DNA of 64,000 nucleotides from Streptomyces barkulensis (lineage in GTDB: Bacteria > Actinomycetota > Actinomycetes > Streptomycetales > Streptomycetaceae), in NCBI RefSeq assembly GCF_002843305.1, contig NZ_PGSG01000105.1, forward strand, positions 186,001 through 250,000, written 5' to 3'. The notes beneath the pieces were generated by a model that did no database searches, was not told where the DNA came from, and saw only the letters and a list, made by a program, of their open reading frames with translations. Of this stretch, positions 22,598 through 30,811 are shown in pieces. Position numbers and translations under genes: made by a program. The number at the start of each line of letters is the position of its first letter. Within the stretch, counting starts at the first letter, position 1.

Positions 22598-22660
22598 CGC
22601 GCCCGGGAACCGCTGACGCGCCCGGGAACCGCTGACGCGCCCGGGAACCACTGACGCGGG
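22591..22660. repeat. 19-bp tandem repeat, about 3.7 copies
   Basis: Unit CCGCTGACGCGCCCGGGAA starts at 22591, 22610 and 22629; a diverged partial copy starts at 22648. The first copy contains the stop codon of the preceding gene, and each copy repeats the TGA in the same phase position. Confidence 0.9.
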
Positions 22661-22757
22661 AGCGCTCCGGGGCGGCCGCGAGGGCCTGCCGGACGCCCTT
22701 TGGCGCCACCGTGTTCCGCCGCCTCCCGTGCTCGTCCGCCGTCCGGCACAGGCGCGC

Positions 22758-22792
22758 GGGGCCCCGGTGCGGCACGGCCGCACCGGGGCCCC
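22758..22792. terminator. 15-bp hairpin, first of two between convergent genes
   Basis: Perfect arms at 22758-22772 and 22778-22792 (core GCCCCGGTGCGG) enclose a 5-nt loop CACGG. It lies between the rightward small gene and leftward ctaA. Confidence 0.65.
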
Positions 22793-22833
22793 GCCGCGTC
22801 CGGGCGCGGTCCCCGCCGGGTGAGGGGAGAACG

Positions 22834-22876
22834 CGGTGAGGGCCGGGCGGGGGGCTCCCCCGCCCGGCCCTCACCG
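22834..22876. terminator. 20-bp hairpin before the ctaA stop codon side
   Basis: Perfect 20-bp arms at 22834-22853 and 22857-22876 (start CGGTGAGGGCC) with a 3-nt loop, 8 nt beyond the ctaA stop. It is a strong bidirectional terminator candidate. Confidence 0.7.
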
Positions 22877-22884
22877 CCGAGGTC

Positions 22885-23907
22885 CTACAGTCCGGACGCG
22901 GCCGGAGCCGGAGCCGGCCGGTCGGCGGGCGCGGACGCCGCGGCGCCCGTGTCCGCCGCCACCGGCGGCAGACCGCGCTCGCGCAGCGACAGCAGCACCC
23001 GCAGGGTGGCGACCCACACCAGGCAGGAGCCCAGCAGGTGCGCCGCGACCAGCACCTCCGGCAGCTCGGTGAAGTACTGGACGTAGCCGATGACGCCCTG
23101 CGCCAGCAGGACCAGGAAGAGGTCCCGGGTGCGGGCGCGAGGGCGCCGGGGCGCGTCCACGGCCCGCAGCGTCAGCCACAGCAGCACGGTCAGGGCCACC
23201 ACGGCCCAGGCCAGCAGGGCGTGCACCCTGGCGGTCGTCTCCCAGTCCACGCCCATCCGCGGCACCTCGCTGCTGTCGCCCGCGTGGGGGCCCGCGCCCG
23301 TCACCATGGTGCCGACGACGATCAGCACCACGGACACGGCCGTCAGCGCCGCCGCGAGCTGCCGGATACGCGGCCCGGCCAGCGGGCGCGGCACGTCGTC
23401 GCCCTCGCGGGCGCGCAGCCAGGTGACGGCGGTGACCGTGATGAGCACGCTGGCGAGCAGGAAGTGCGCGGCGACGGTGTACGGGTTCAGCCGCAGCAGC
23501 ACCGTCACGCCGCCCAGCAGGCCGTTGGCGACGACCAGCCAGAACTGCGACCAGGCCAGCCGCGACAGGCCCCGGCGGCGCGGCTCCGCCGAGCGGACCG
23601 CGACGATCGCCCAGCCGACGGCGGCGCACAGCACGTACGTCAGCAGACGGTTGCCGAACTCGATGGCGCCGTGCAGCCCCATCTCGGGTGTGGCGATCAG
23701 GCTGTCCCCGCTGCACTTGGGCCAGGTGTCGCACCCCAGTCCCGAGCCGGTCAGCCGCACCACCCCGCCGGTGACCACGATGAGCACGCTCAGGACGAGC
23801 GCGGTCAGGGTGGCGCGCTCCACGGTGCGCTGGGCGGGGGTCCAGCGCCTGGCGACGTACGCGACGGGGTTTCGCGCGAATTCGAGCAGATTGGGCACGG
23901 GCACCAT
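22885..23907 (-). CDS. ctaA: Heme A synthase (COX15/CtaA family)
   Basis: Membrane enzyme that oxidises the heme O methyl group to give heme A; about 340 residues with eight predicted hydrophobic segments. Conserved features are VVTGGVVRLTGSGLGCDTWPKCSG near residue 50, with a Cys pair also seen in Gram-positive CtaA, EFGNRLLTYV with a heme-ligand-type region, and later histidines in ARVHALLAW and VAAHLLGSCLV. ATG 23905-23907 (MVPVPNLLEF) is preferred over a TTG seven codons upstream. A GTG three codons further in (preceded by TACCAT) could be a leaderless start. The C-terminus is an Ala/Pro-rich tail. Confidence 0.93.
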   Translation of the reverse strand: MVPVPNLLEFARNPVAYVARRWTPAQRTVERATLTALVLSVLIVVTGGVVRLTGSGLGCDTWPKCSGDSLIATPEMGLHGAIEFGNRLLTYVLCAAVGWAIVAVRSAEPRRRGLSRLAWSQFWLVVANGLLGGVTVLLRLNPYTVAAHFLLASVLITVTAVTWLRAREGDDVPRPLAGPRIRQLAAALTAVSVVLIVVGTMVTGAGPHAGDSSEVPRMGVDWETTARVHALLAWAVVALTVLLWLTLRAVDAPRRPRARTRDLFLVLLAQGVIGYVQYFTELPEVLVAAHLLGSCLVWVATLRVLLSLRERGLPPVAADTGAAASAPADRPAPAPAASGL

Positions 23908-23955
23908 GGTAGGCGGGCGCTTGTGCAAGCTTTCACGAGGGGGCGCGGGGAGCGG

Positions 23956-24753
23956 TCATTCCCACCGGAAGAAGCGGGCCGCGGCGGCCAGGCCCGCCAC
24001 CGCCCACACGCCCAGGACCGCCAGGTTCGCCCAGGGCATCCCGGCCCCGTCCCGCAGCACCTCGCGCAGTCCCTCGGAGAGCGCGGAGATCGGCAGCAGC
24101 TCCAGCGCCGCGCGCACCGGCTCGGGGAACTTCTCCAGCGGCACCACCACCCCGCCGCCGACCAGCAGCAGGACGAAGACGAGGTTGGCCGCCGCCAGCG
24201 TCGCCTCGGCCCGCAGCGTCCCGGCCATCAGCAGTCCGAGACCGGAGAACGCCGCCGTCCCGGCGACCAGCAGCAGCGCTACGGCGAGCGGGCTGCCGTG
24301 CGGCGACCACCCCAGCGCCAGGGCCACCGAGGTCAGCAGCACCACCTGCAGCACCTCGGTGACCAGCACCGCACACGTCTTGGCGGTCATCAGCCCCCAG
24401 CGGGGCAGCGGGGAGGCGGCCAGCCGCTTGAGGACGCCGTAGCGCCGCTCGAAGCCGGTGGAGATCGCCTGGCCGGTGAAGGCGGTCGAGAGCACGGCCA
24501 GCGCCAGCACGCCCGGAGCCAGGAAGTCCACGCGACCGCCTCCGCCGCCCTCCTCCCCGGCCAGGTCCACGATGTCCACCGCGCTGAACAGCACCAGCAG
24601 CAGGGTGGGGATGACGATCGTCAGCAGCAGCTGCTCGCCGTGCCGCAGCAGCAGCCGCGTCTCCAGTGCGGCCTGCGCGGCGATCATCCGCGGCAGCGGG
24701 GCCGCGCCGGGGGCGGGGGCGTAGGTGCCCGGCCCGGTGTTCTCCGTACTCAC
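23956..24753 (-). CDS. ABC-2 type transporter permease
   Basis: 265-residue membrane subunit of an exporter. The ABC-2 family pattern is visible: an N-terminal cytoplasmic segment, then roughly six hydrophobic stretches (LLLTIVIPTLLLVLFSAVDI first), the amphipathic GFERRYGVLKRLAASPL region, and the late LEKFPEPVRAALELLPISALSEGLREVL motif. The start is GTG 24751-24753. A copy of the end of the upstream ATPase gene, including an out-of-frame stop that overlaps this start, lies directly in front. The substrate is unknown; the neighbour is its ATPase. Confidence 0.9.
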   Translation of the reverse strand: MSTENTGPGTYAPAPGAAPLPRMIAAQAALETRLLLRHGEQLLLTIVIPTLLLVLFSAVDIVDLAGEEGGGGGRVDFLAPGVLALAVLSTAFTGQAISTGFERRYGVLKRLAASPLPRWGLMTAKTCAVLVTEVLQVVLLTSVALALGWSPHGSPLAVALLLVAGTAAFSGLGLLMAGTLRAEATLAAANLVFVLLLVGGGVVVPLEKFPEPVRAALELLPISALSEGLREVLRDGAGMPWANLAVLGVWAVAGLAAAARFFRWE

Positions 24754-24872
24754 GAGCGCAGCTCCTTGCCCGCCAACTCCAGGCTGTGTTCCTCCGGGGG
24801 GCGACCCCCGGACCCCCGGCCGGTGTGTGCGTACCGCCTCACGAGCGCAGCTCCTTGCCCGTCAACTCCAGG
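24749..24872. repeat. 35-bp direct duplication of an ATPase gene end flanking a 54-bp palindrome-rich insert
   Basis: Copies at 24749-24783 and 24838-24872 differ at one base. Both encode (minus strand) LEL-T/A-GKELRS plus stop. The insert 24784-24837 contains the hairpin CCGGGGG-gcga-CCCCCGG. Confidence 0.85.
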
Positions 24873-25765
24873 AAGACGTCCTCCAGCGTGTGCCGCTCCA
24901 CCGCGATGCCGTCCGGCATCACCCCGTTCTGCGCGCACCAGGACGTCACCGTGGCCAGGAGCTGGGGATCGACGGTGCCGGTCAGGCGGTACGAGCCCGG
25001 GGCCGTCTCGGCGGCGGCGGTGTCCGGTGGCAGCGCCTTGAGCAGGGAGGCCAGGTCGAGGCCGGGGCGCCCGGTGAAGCTCAGGGTGTTCTCGGCGCCG
25101 CCGCGGCACAGCTCCTCGGGGCTGCCCCGCGCGATCACCCGGCCCTCGTCGATGATCGCGACGTCGTCGGCCAGGGCCTCGGCCTCGTCCATGAAGTGGG
25201 TGCTCAGCACCACCGTCACACCGTCCGCGCGCAGCTCCCGCACCAGGTCCCAGGCGGAGCGGCGGGCCTGCGGGTCCAGGCCCGCGGTCGGCTCGTCCAG
25301 GAAGACCAGTTCGGGCCGTCCCACGACGGCCATGGCCAGCGCCAGGCGCTGCTGCTGGCCGCCGGACAGCCGCCGGTAGGGGGTGCGGCCGCAGCCGGCC
25401 AGCCCCAGCCGTTCGATCAGCGCGCCGGTGTCCAGCGGGTGGGCGTGCAGCGCGGCCGTGTGGCGCAGCATCTCCGCGGCGCGGACGGTTGGGTAGATCC
25501 CACCGCTCTGGAGCATCACCCCGATCCGGGGCCGCAGCGCGGCGGCGTCGGCGACCGGGTCCAGACCCAGGACGCGGACGGTGCCGGCGTCCGCGCGGCG
25601 GTAGCCTTCACAGGTCTCGATGGTGGTGGTCTTGCCGGCTCCGTTGGGGCCGAGGACGGCGGTGACGGTGCCGCGCCCGACGGTGAGGTCCAGCCCGTCC
25701 ACCGCCGTCCTGCTCCCGTACCGCTTCACCAGTCCCGCGACCTCGACGGCCGCCGTGTCTCGCAT
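24839..25765 (-). CDS. ABC transporter ATP-binding protein (DrrA/CcmA type)
   Basis: 308-residue ATPase that should pair with the following permease. Walker A is GPNGAGKTT (about residue 40), the Q-loop is GVMLQSGG, the signature is LSGGQQQR, Walker B is LVFLDEPTAGLD and the switch His is in STHFMDEA. The C-terminal extension of about 80 residues (ENTLSFTGRPGLDLASLL onwards) fits drug or lipid exporters of the DrrA type. ATG 25763-25765 (MRDTAAVEVAGL) is chosen; TACACT ends 7 nt upstream with no ribosome site, so the mRNA may be leaderless. It is divergent from sufR. Confidence 0.92.
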   Translation of the reverse strand: MRDTAAVEVAGLVKRYGSRTAVDGLDLTVGRGTVTAVLGPNGAGKTTTIETCEGYRRADAGTVRVLGLDPVADAAALRPRIGVMLQSGGIYPTVRAAEMLRHTAALHAHPLDTGALIERLGLAGCGRTPYRRLSGGQQQRLALAMAVVGRPELVFLDEPTAGLDPQARRSAWDLVRELRADGVTVVLSTHFMDEAEALADDVAIIDEGRVIARGSPEELCRGGAENTLSFTGRPGLDLASLLKALPPDTAAAETAPGSYRLTGTVDPQLLATVTSWCAQNGVMPDGIAVERHTLEDVFLELTGKELRS

Positions 25766-25772
25766 ACGGGCG

Positions 25773-25778
25773 AGTGTA
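25773..25778 (-). promoter_or_regulatory. Candidate leaderless -10 box for the ABC exporter operon
   Basis: On the minus strand TACACT is followed by 7 nt and then ATG 25765. No Shine-Dalgarno sequence lies between. Confidence 0.4.
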
Positions 25779-25857
25779 GGAGCCCGCGGGCGCGCCGCCC
25801 CCGCCGGGCCGCGCCGTCGCCGGACCGTGCCGCCGGGTCGCGCCGACGGCGTTGCGG

Positions 25858-25873
25858 GTAAGGCACGCCTTAC
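25858..25873. promoter_or_regulatory. Palindrome GTAAGGC-AC-GCCTTAC, possible iron-box-like operator
   Basis: Perfect 7-bp arms with a 2-bp spacer in the 180-bp gap between the divergent ABC exporter and sufR. The half-site resembles that of IdeR/DmdR iron boxes (TTAGG) but does not match them closely. Confidence 0.4.
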
Positions 25874-25931
25874 GTGACGCACCCCATCCGGGCCGGTCAG
25901 GGTGCGGCTTGCCCGCCTCCCCGGAATTACG

Positions 25932-25945
25932 CAACAATGGCGTTG
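25932..25945. promoter_or_regulatory. SufR operator CAAC-N6-GTTG
   Basis: CAAC (25932-25935), AATGGC, GTTG (25942-25945). Its last base is the first base of the sufR GTG start. This matches the 14-bp palindrome reported for SufR of Streptomyces avermitilis, as I recall it. Binding here would block the sufR-led operon. Confidence 0.7.
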
Positions 25946-26844
25946 TGAAAAAGCGCGCCCGCCGAGCCCGCGGCCCGGCCGCGGCGGGCGGGAGCACTGC
26001 GGACCCGGGACGGAGCGAGGAGGCGCGAGAGCACATGGCGGCCCACCACGGCGGCGGTGACACCCGCGCCCCAGGCCATCCGGCCCCGGACGAGCACCAC
26101 GGCACCCGCAACAAGGTCGCGCGCTCCATCCTCGACCACGGCCCGTCCACCGCGGCCGAACTGGCCCAGCGGCTGGAGCTCACCCAGGCGGCGGTACGAC
26201 GCCACCTGGACGCGCTCGTCTCCGAGGGCGTGGTCGAGCCCCGCGAGAAGCGGGTCTACGGCTCACGTGGCAGGGGCCGCCCAGCCAGGGCCTTCGCGCT
26301 CACCGACTACGGCCGCAGCGCCTTCGACCAGGCCTACGACCAGCTCGCCGTCGACGCCATGAACTGGATAGCCCAGGCCGCCGGCGGCGGGGAGAAGGGG
26401 CGGGCCGCGGTCGCGGACTTCGCCCGCGCCCGGGTCGCCGCCCAGGCCGAGCGCTACCGCGCCGAGCTGGAGAGGGCCGCGCCCGGGGAGAGGGCCAGGG
26501 TCCTGGCCGAGGCCCTGTCCAGGGACGGGTACGCTGCCACCGCGCGCGGCGCGCCCGCCTCCAGCGGAGAGCAACTCTGCCAGCACCACTGCCCGGTGGC
26601 GCATGCCGCCGAGCGGTTCCCGCAGCTGTGCGAGGCGGAGACGGAGGTCTTCTCCCGCCTGCTCGGCACCCATGTGCAGCGTCTGGCCACCATCGCCCAC
26701 GGCGACGGGGTGTGCACGACGTTCATCCCCGAAGCGGCTTCCGGGGCAGCACCCGGGACACCCAAGACACCCAAGACACCCAAGACATCCAAGACCACCG
26801 CAGCGACAGCATCTGCAAGCACAGCCGGGAGGAACCCCGCATGA
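25945..26844 (+). CDS. sufR: SufR, Fe-S cluster-sensing repressor of the suf operon
   Basis: 299-residue DeoR/ArsR-like winged-helix regulator. An N-terminal basic, low-complexity stretch is followed by the helix-turn-helix ([33 protein letters not shown]). The C-terminal half has the cysteine set expected for an Fe-S cluster: [19 protein letters not shown], and a later Cys in [11 protein letters not shown] 25945 ([10 protein letters not shown]) is selected because it abuts the operator; ATG 26035 is an alternative. The C-terminal tail contains a PKT repeat from a 9-bp minisatellite. The stop overlaps sufB by 4 nt (ATGA). Confidence 0.9.
   Translation: MKKRARRARGPAAAGGSTADPGRSEEAREHMAAHHGGGDTRAPGHPAPDEHHGTRNKVARSILDHGPSTAAELAQRLELTQAAVRRHLDALVSEGVVEPREKRVYGSRGRGRPARAFALTDYGRSAFDQAYDQLAVDAMNWIAQAAGGGEKGRAAVADFARARVAAQAERYRAELERAAPGERARVLAEALSRDGYAATARGAPASSGEQLCQHHCPVAHAAERFPQLCEAETEVFSRLLGTHVQRLATIAHGDGVCTTFIPEAASGAAPGTPKTPKTPKTSKTTAATASASTAGRNPA
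26758..26793. repeat. 9-bp minisatellite in the sufR 3' end
   Basis: Unit ACACCCAAG occurs three times, then ACATCCAAG, encoding [12 protein letters not shown]-type tail residues. Confidence 0.85.
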
Positions 26845-28262
26845 CTCTCCCCACGGAGACTGCCCACCCTGAGCTGGAGGGCCTGGGCAAGTACGAGTAC
26901 GGCTGGGCCGACTCGGACGCCGCCGGCGCCTCGGCCAAGCGCGGCCTCTCCGAGGCGGTCGTCCGCGACATCTCGGACAAGAAGTCCGAGCCGGAGTGGA
27001 TGCTGAAGCTCCGCATGAAGGGCCTGAAGCTCTTCGAGAAGAAGCCCATGCCGAACTGGGGCTCGGACCTGAGCGGCATCGACTTCGACAACATCAAGTA
27101 CTTCGTGCGGTCCACCGAGAAGCAGGCCCAGACCTGGGAGGACCTGCCGGAGGACATCAAGAACACCTACGACAAGCTGGGCATCCCCGAGGCCGAGAAG
27201 CAGCGCCTGGTCGCCGGTGTGGCCGCCCAGTACGAGTCCGAGGTGGTCTACCACCAGATCCGCGAGGACCTGGAGAGCCAGGGCGTCATCTTCCTGGACA
27301 CCGACACCGCGCTCAAGGAGCACCCGGAGCTGTTCCAGGAGTACTTCGGCACCGTCATCCCGGCCGGCGACAACAAGTTCGCCGCGCTGAACACCGCGGT
27401 GTGGTCCGGCGGCTCGTTCATCTACGTGCCCAAGGGCGTCCACGTGGACATCCCGCTCCAGGCCTACTTCCGGATCAACACCGAGAACATGGGCCAGTTC
27501 GAGCGGACGCTGATCATCGTCGACGAGGACGCCTACGTCCACTACGTCGAGGGCTGCACGGCGCCGATCTACCAGTCCGACTCGCTGCACTCGGCGGTCG
27601 TGGAGATCATCGTCAAGAAGGGCGCCCGCTGCCGCTACACGACCATCCAGAACTGGTCGAACAACGTGTACAACCTGGTCACCAAGCGCGCCGTGGCCTA
27701 CGAGGGCGCGACGATGGAGTGGGTCGACGGCAACATCGGCTCCAAGGTGACCATGAAGTACCCGGCCGTCTACCTGATGGGCGAGCACGCCAAGGGCGAG
27801 ACCCTCTCGATCGCCTTCGCGGGCGAGGGCCAGCACCAGGACGCCGGCGCCAAGATGGTGCACATGGCGCCCAACACCTCCTCCAACATCGTCTCCAAGT
27901 CGGTGGCGCGGGGCGGCGGCCGCACCTCCTACCGCGGTCTGATCGAGATCGGCGAGGGCGCGGAGAACTCCAAGTCCAACGTGCTGTGCGACGCGCTGCT
28001 GGTGGACACCGTCTCGCGCTCGGACACCTACCCCTACGTCGACGTCCGCGAGGACGACGTGACGATGGGCCACGAGGCGACGGTCTCCAAGGTCAGCGAC
28101 GACCAGCTGTTCTACCTGATGCAGCGTGGTCTGTCCGAGGACGAGGCGATGGCGATGATCGTGCGCGGCTTCGTCGAGCCGATCGCCAAGGAGCTGCCCA
28201 TGGAGTACGCCCTGGAGCTCAACCGGCTGATCGAGCTGCAGATGGAGGGCGCGGTCGGCTGA
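26841..28262 (+). CDS. sufB: Fe-S cluster assembly scaffold SufB
   Basis: 473-residue subunit of the SufBCD scaffold complex on which clusters are built in the cytoplasm. The start [21 protein letters not shown] and the stretches [31 protein letters not shown] and [15 protein letters not shown] are SufB hallmarks. The scaffold Cys lies in [18 protein letters not shown] regions, and [19 protein letters not shown] with [20 protein letters not shown] close the protein. Start ATG 26841 overlaps the sufR stop. No intein is present, unlike mycobacterial SufB. A 14-bp hairpin follows before sufD. Confidence 0.98.
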   Translation: MTLPTETAHPELEGLGKYEYGWADSDAAGASAKRGLSEAVVRDISDKKSEPEWMLKLRMKGLKLFEKKPMPNWGSDLSGIDFDNIKYFVRSTEKQAQTWEDLPEDIKNTYDKLGIPEAEKQRLVAGVAAQYESEVVYHQIREDLESQGVIFLDTDTALKEHPELFQEYFGTVIPAGDNKFAALNTAVWSGGSFIYVPKGVHVDIPLQAYFRINTENMGQFERTLIIVDEDAYVHYVEGCTAPIYQSDSLHSAVVEIIVKKGARCRYTTIQNWSNNVYNLVTKRAVAYEGATMEWVDGNIGSKVTMKYPAVYLMGEHAKGETLSIAFAGEGQHQDAGAKMVHMAPNTSSNIVSKSVARGGGRTSYRGLIEIGEGAENSKSNVLCDALLVDTVSRSDTYPYVDVREDDVTMGHEATVSKVSDDQLFYLMQRGLSEDEAMAMIVRGFVEPIAKELPMEYALELNRLIELQMEGAVG

Positions 28263-28300
28263 CCGCCCGGCCACCCGTCCTCCCCCCTCCGTGACCGTGA

Positions 28301-28336
28301 GCCGGTTCCCGGGCCGCTGGAAGCCCGGGAACCGGC
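28301..28336. terminator. Stem-loop inside the suf operon (sufB/sufD)
   Basis: GCCGGTTCCCGGGC (28301-28314) pairs perfectly with 28323-28336; loop 8 nt. Because the operon continues, it probably acts as an attenuator or mRNA stabiliser. Confidence 0.55.
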
Positions 28337-28354
28337 GAACACAGAAGACAGAGA

Positions 28355-29554
28355 GTGAGCAACACGACAGCCATGGCTGAGGCTCAGAACATCCCGGCCG
28401 GGTCCACGACCGCCGGATCCATCGCGGTGGCGGCCGAGTCCACCGTCGCCACCCGGATGAGTGCCCCTCCGTCCTTCGACGTGGCGGACTTCCCGGTGCC
28501 GCACGGCCGCGAGGAGGAGTGGCGCTTCACCCCGCTGGAGCGGCTGCGGGGCCTGCACGACGGCACCGCCGAGGCGGGCGGCGGCGTGAAGGCCGACGTA
28601 TCCGCGCCCGACGGCGTGACGGTGGAGACCGTCGGCCGTGACGACGCCCGGCTGGGCCGGGCCGGCAAGCCCGTCGACCGGGTCGCCGCCCAGGCCTACA
28701 GCGCCTTCGAGAAGGCCGCCGTCGTCACCGTGCCCAAGGAGACCGTGCTCACCGAGCCGATCCGGGTGAGCATCCAGGGCCAGGGCGGTGTCTCCTTCGG
28801 GCACACCGTCTTCGAGCTGGGCGCCTTCGCCGAGGCCGTCGTCGTCATCGACCACACCGGCGACGGTGTGCGCGCCGCCAACGTCGAGTACGTGCTGGGC
28901 GACGGCGCGAAGCTGACGGTCGTCTCCGTGCAGGACTGGGACGACACGGCCGTGCACTGCTCCCAGCACAACGCGCTGGTCGGCCGGGACGCCACCTTCA
29001 AGTCCGTGGTCGTCACCTTCGGCGGCGACGTGGTGCGCCTCCACCCGCGCGTCAACTACGCCGGCCCCGGCGGCGAGGCCGAGCTGTACGGCCTGTACTT
29101 CACCGACGACGGCCAGCACCAGGAGCACCGCCTCTTCGTCGACCACGAGGCGTCCAACTGCCGCAGCAACGTGGTCTACAAGGGGGCCCTCCAGGGCCAG
29201 GACGCGCACGCGGTGTGGATCGGCGACGTACTGATCCGCGCCTCGGCCACCGGCACCGACACCTACGAGCTCAACCGCAACCTCGTCCTCACCGACGGCG
29301 CGCGGGTGGACTCGGTACCCAACCTGGAGATCGAGACCGGCGAGATCGTCGGAGCCGGCCACGCCTCGGCCACCGGCCGCTTCGAGGACGAGCAGCTGTT
29401 CTACCTGATGGCGCGCGGCATCCCGGAGCAGGACGCCCGCCGCCTGGTGGTGCGCGGCTTCTTCGCCGAGCTGGTCCAGCAGATCGGCCTGCCCGACCTG
29501 CAGGACCGCCTCATCGCCAGGATCGATGAGGAACTGGAGGAGTCGGTCGCATGA
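28355..29554 (+). CDS. sufD: Fe-S cluster assembly protein SufD
   Basis: 399-residue partner of SufB in the SufBC2D scaffold. Recognised by FDVADFPVPHGREEEWRFTPLERL at the N-terminus, the beta-helix core (SVQDWDDTAVHCSQHNALVGRD), YAGPGGEAELYGLYFTDDGQH, and the C-terminal FEDEQLFYLMARGIPEQDARRLVVRGFF, the SufB/SufD-type end. The start GTG 28355 lies 92 bp after sufB; ATG 28373 (MAEAQNIPAG) is an alternative that may be the true start. It overlaps the next gene by 4 nt. Confidence 0.97.
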   Translation: MSNTTAMAEAQNIPAGSTTAGSIAVAAESTVATRMSAPPSFDVADFPVPHGREEEWRFTPLERLRGLHDGTAEAGGGVKADVSAPDGVTVETVGRDDARLGRAGKPVDRVAAQAYSAFEKAAVVTVPKETVLTEPIRVSIQGQGGVSFGHTVFELGAFAEAVVVIDHTGDGVRAANVEYVLGDGAKLTVVSVQDWDDTAVHCSQHNALVGRDATFKSVVVTFGGDVVRLHPRVNYAGPGGEAELYGLYFTDDGQHQEHRLFVDHEASNCRSNVVYKGALQGQDAHAVWIGDVLIRASATGTDTYELNRNLVLTDGARVDSVPNLEIETGEIVGAGHASATGRFEDEQLFYLMARGIPEQDARRLVVRGFFAELVQQIGLPDLQDRLIARIDEELEESVA

Positions 29555-29910
29555 GCACCGGCGAAAGCACGGTGGGCAGCGCGGGCTTCGTCCGCGTCGC
29601 CTCGCTCGGCGAGCTGGAGGAGGACACCCCCAGGCGGGTGGAGGTCGGCGGTGTCCCGGTCTCGCTCGTCCGCACGCAGGGGGAGGTCTTCGCGATCAAC
29701 GACATCTGCTCGCACGCGAACGTCTCGCTCTCCGAGGGCGAGGTGGAGGACTGCCACATCGAGTGCTGGCTGCACGGGTCCAGCTTCGACCTGCGCACCG
29801 GCAAGCCCGACGGACCGCCCGCCACGCGCCCCGTCCCCGTATACCCCGTCAAGATCGAAGGAGACGGCCCCGACGCGGCCGTGCTCGTCTCCACCACCCA
29901 GGAGTCCTGA
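29551..29910 (+). CDS. Rieske-type ferredoxin in the suf operon
   Basis: 119-residue soluble protein with the full Rieske 2Fe-2S motif: CSH, 16 residues, then CWLH (about residues 53-75), followed by GSSFDLRTG. It resembles ferredoxin components of non-heme iron oxygenases, but no oxygenase is nearby. Its place between sufD and sufC, overlapping sufD by 4 nt and 6 bp before sufC, means it is made in step with the assembly machinery. It could donate electrons to cluster assembly or be a client; this is inference. Confidence 0.92.
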   Translation: MSTGESTVGSAGFVRVASLGELEEDTPRRVEVGGVPVSLVRTQGEVFAINDICSHANVSLSEGEVEDCHIECWLHGSSFDLRTGKPDGPPATRPVPVYPVKIEGDGPDAAVLVSTTQES

Positions 29911-29916
29911 AGCCCC

Positions 29917-30687
29917 ATGGCAACGCTTGAGATCCACGACCTGCACGTCTCCGTCGAGACGGATTCGTCGAACAGCCCCACCGAGATCCTGCGCGGCGTC
30001 GACCTGACCGTGAAGCAGGGCGAGACGCACGCCATCATGGGCCCGAACGGCTCCGGCAAGTCCACCCTCGCCTACTCGCTGGCGGGCCACCCGAAGTACA
30101 AGATCACCGGCGGCACCGTCACCCTGGACGGCGAGGACGTCCTGGAGATGAGCGTCGACGAGCGCGCCCGCGCCGGCGTCTTCCTCGCCATGCAGTACCC
30201 GGTCGAGGTGCCCGGCGTGTCCGTCTCCAACTTCCTGCGCACCGCCGCCACCGCCATCCGCGGCGAGGCCCCCAAGCTGCGCACCTGGGTGAAGGAGGTC
30301 AAGGAGGCCATGGAGCGCCTCAACATCGACCCCGCCTTCGCCGAGCGCAACGTCAACGAGGGCTTCTCCGGCGGTGAGAAGAAGCGCCACGAGATCCTCC
30401 AGCTGGAGCTGCTCCGGCCGCAGATCGCGATCCTCGACGAGACCGACTCCGGCCTGGACGTCGACGCGCTGCGCATCGTCTCCGAGGGCGTCAACCGCGT
30501 CCGTGAGAGCGGTGAGGTCGGCACCCTGCTGATCACCCACTACACGCGCATCCTGCGCTACATCAAGCCCGACCACGTCCACGTCTTCGCGGCCGGCCGG
30601 ATCGCCGAGTCCGGCGGCCCGGAGCTGGCGGACAAGCTGGAGGAAGAGGGCTACGAGGCCTACGTCAAGGGCGACCGGGCGGCGTGA
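29917..30687 (+). CDS. sufC: Fe-S cluster assembly ATPase SufC
   Basis: 256-residue ABC-type ATPase of the SufBC2D complex, cytoplasmic. Walker A is GPNGSGKSTLAY (about residues 38-49), the Q-loop region is FLAMQYPVEVPGVSVSNFLR, the modified signature is GFSGGEKKRHEILQL, Walker B is IAILDETDSGLDVDALR, and the switch histidine is in LLITHYTRIL. DVDALRIVSEGVN is diagnostic for SufC. ATG 29917 follows CCTGAAGCCCC. A 12-bp hairpin lies in the 124-bp gap to sufS. Confidence 0.98.
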   Translation: MATLEIHDLHVSVETDSSNSPTEILRGVDLTVKQGETHAIMGPNGSGKSTLAYSLAGHPKYKITGGTVTLDGEDVLEMSVDERARAGVFLAMQYPVEVPGVSVSNFLRTAATAIRGEAPKLRTWVKEVKEAMERLNIDPAFAERNVNEGFSGGEKKRHEILQLELLRPQIAILDETDSGLDVDALRIVSEGVNRVRESGEVGTLLITHYTRILRYIKPDHVHVFAAGRIAESGGPELADKLEEEGYEAYVKGDRAA

Positions 30688-30695
30688 GCCGTATC

Positions 30696-30721
30696 CGCGG
30701 GGCCGCCCCGGCGGCCCCGCG
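30696..30721. terminator. Stem-loop inside the suf operon (sufC/sufS)
   Basis: A 12-bp stem (CGCGGGGCCGCC at 30696-30707 with its complement at 30710-30721) has a 2-nt loop, so a few central pairs may open. It lies 9 nt after the sufC stop codon. Confidence 0.5.
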
Positions 30722-30811
30722 CACCGACTGCGCCCCCGGCACGGCCGGACGGGCGCGCAATGGGGTACCGCCGGGGCGTGGGGCCCCGGGGGAGAACGGA
30801 GAAACACGAGC

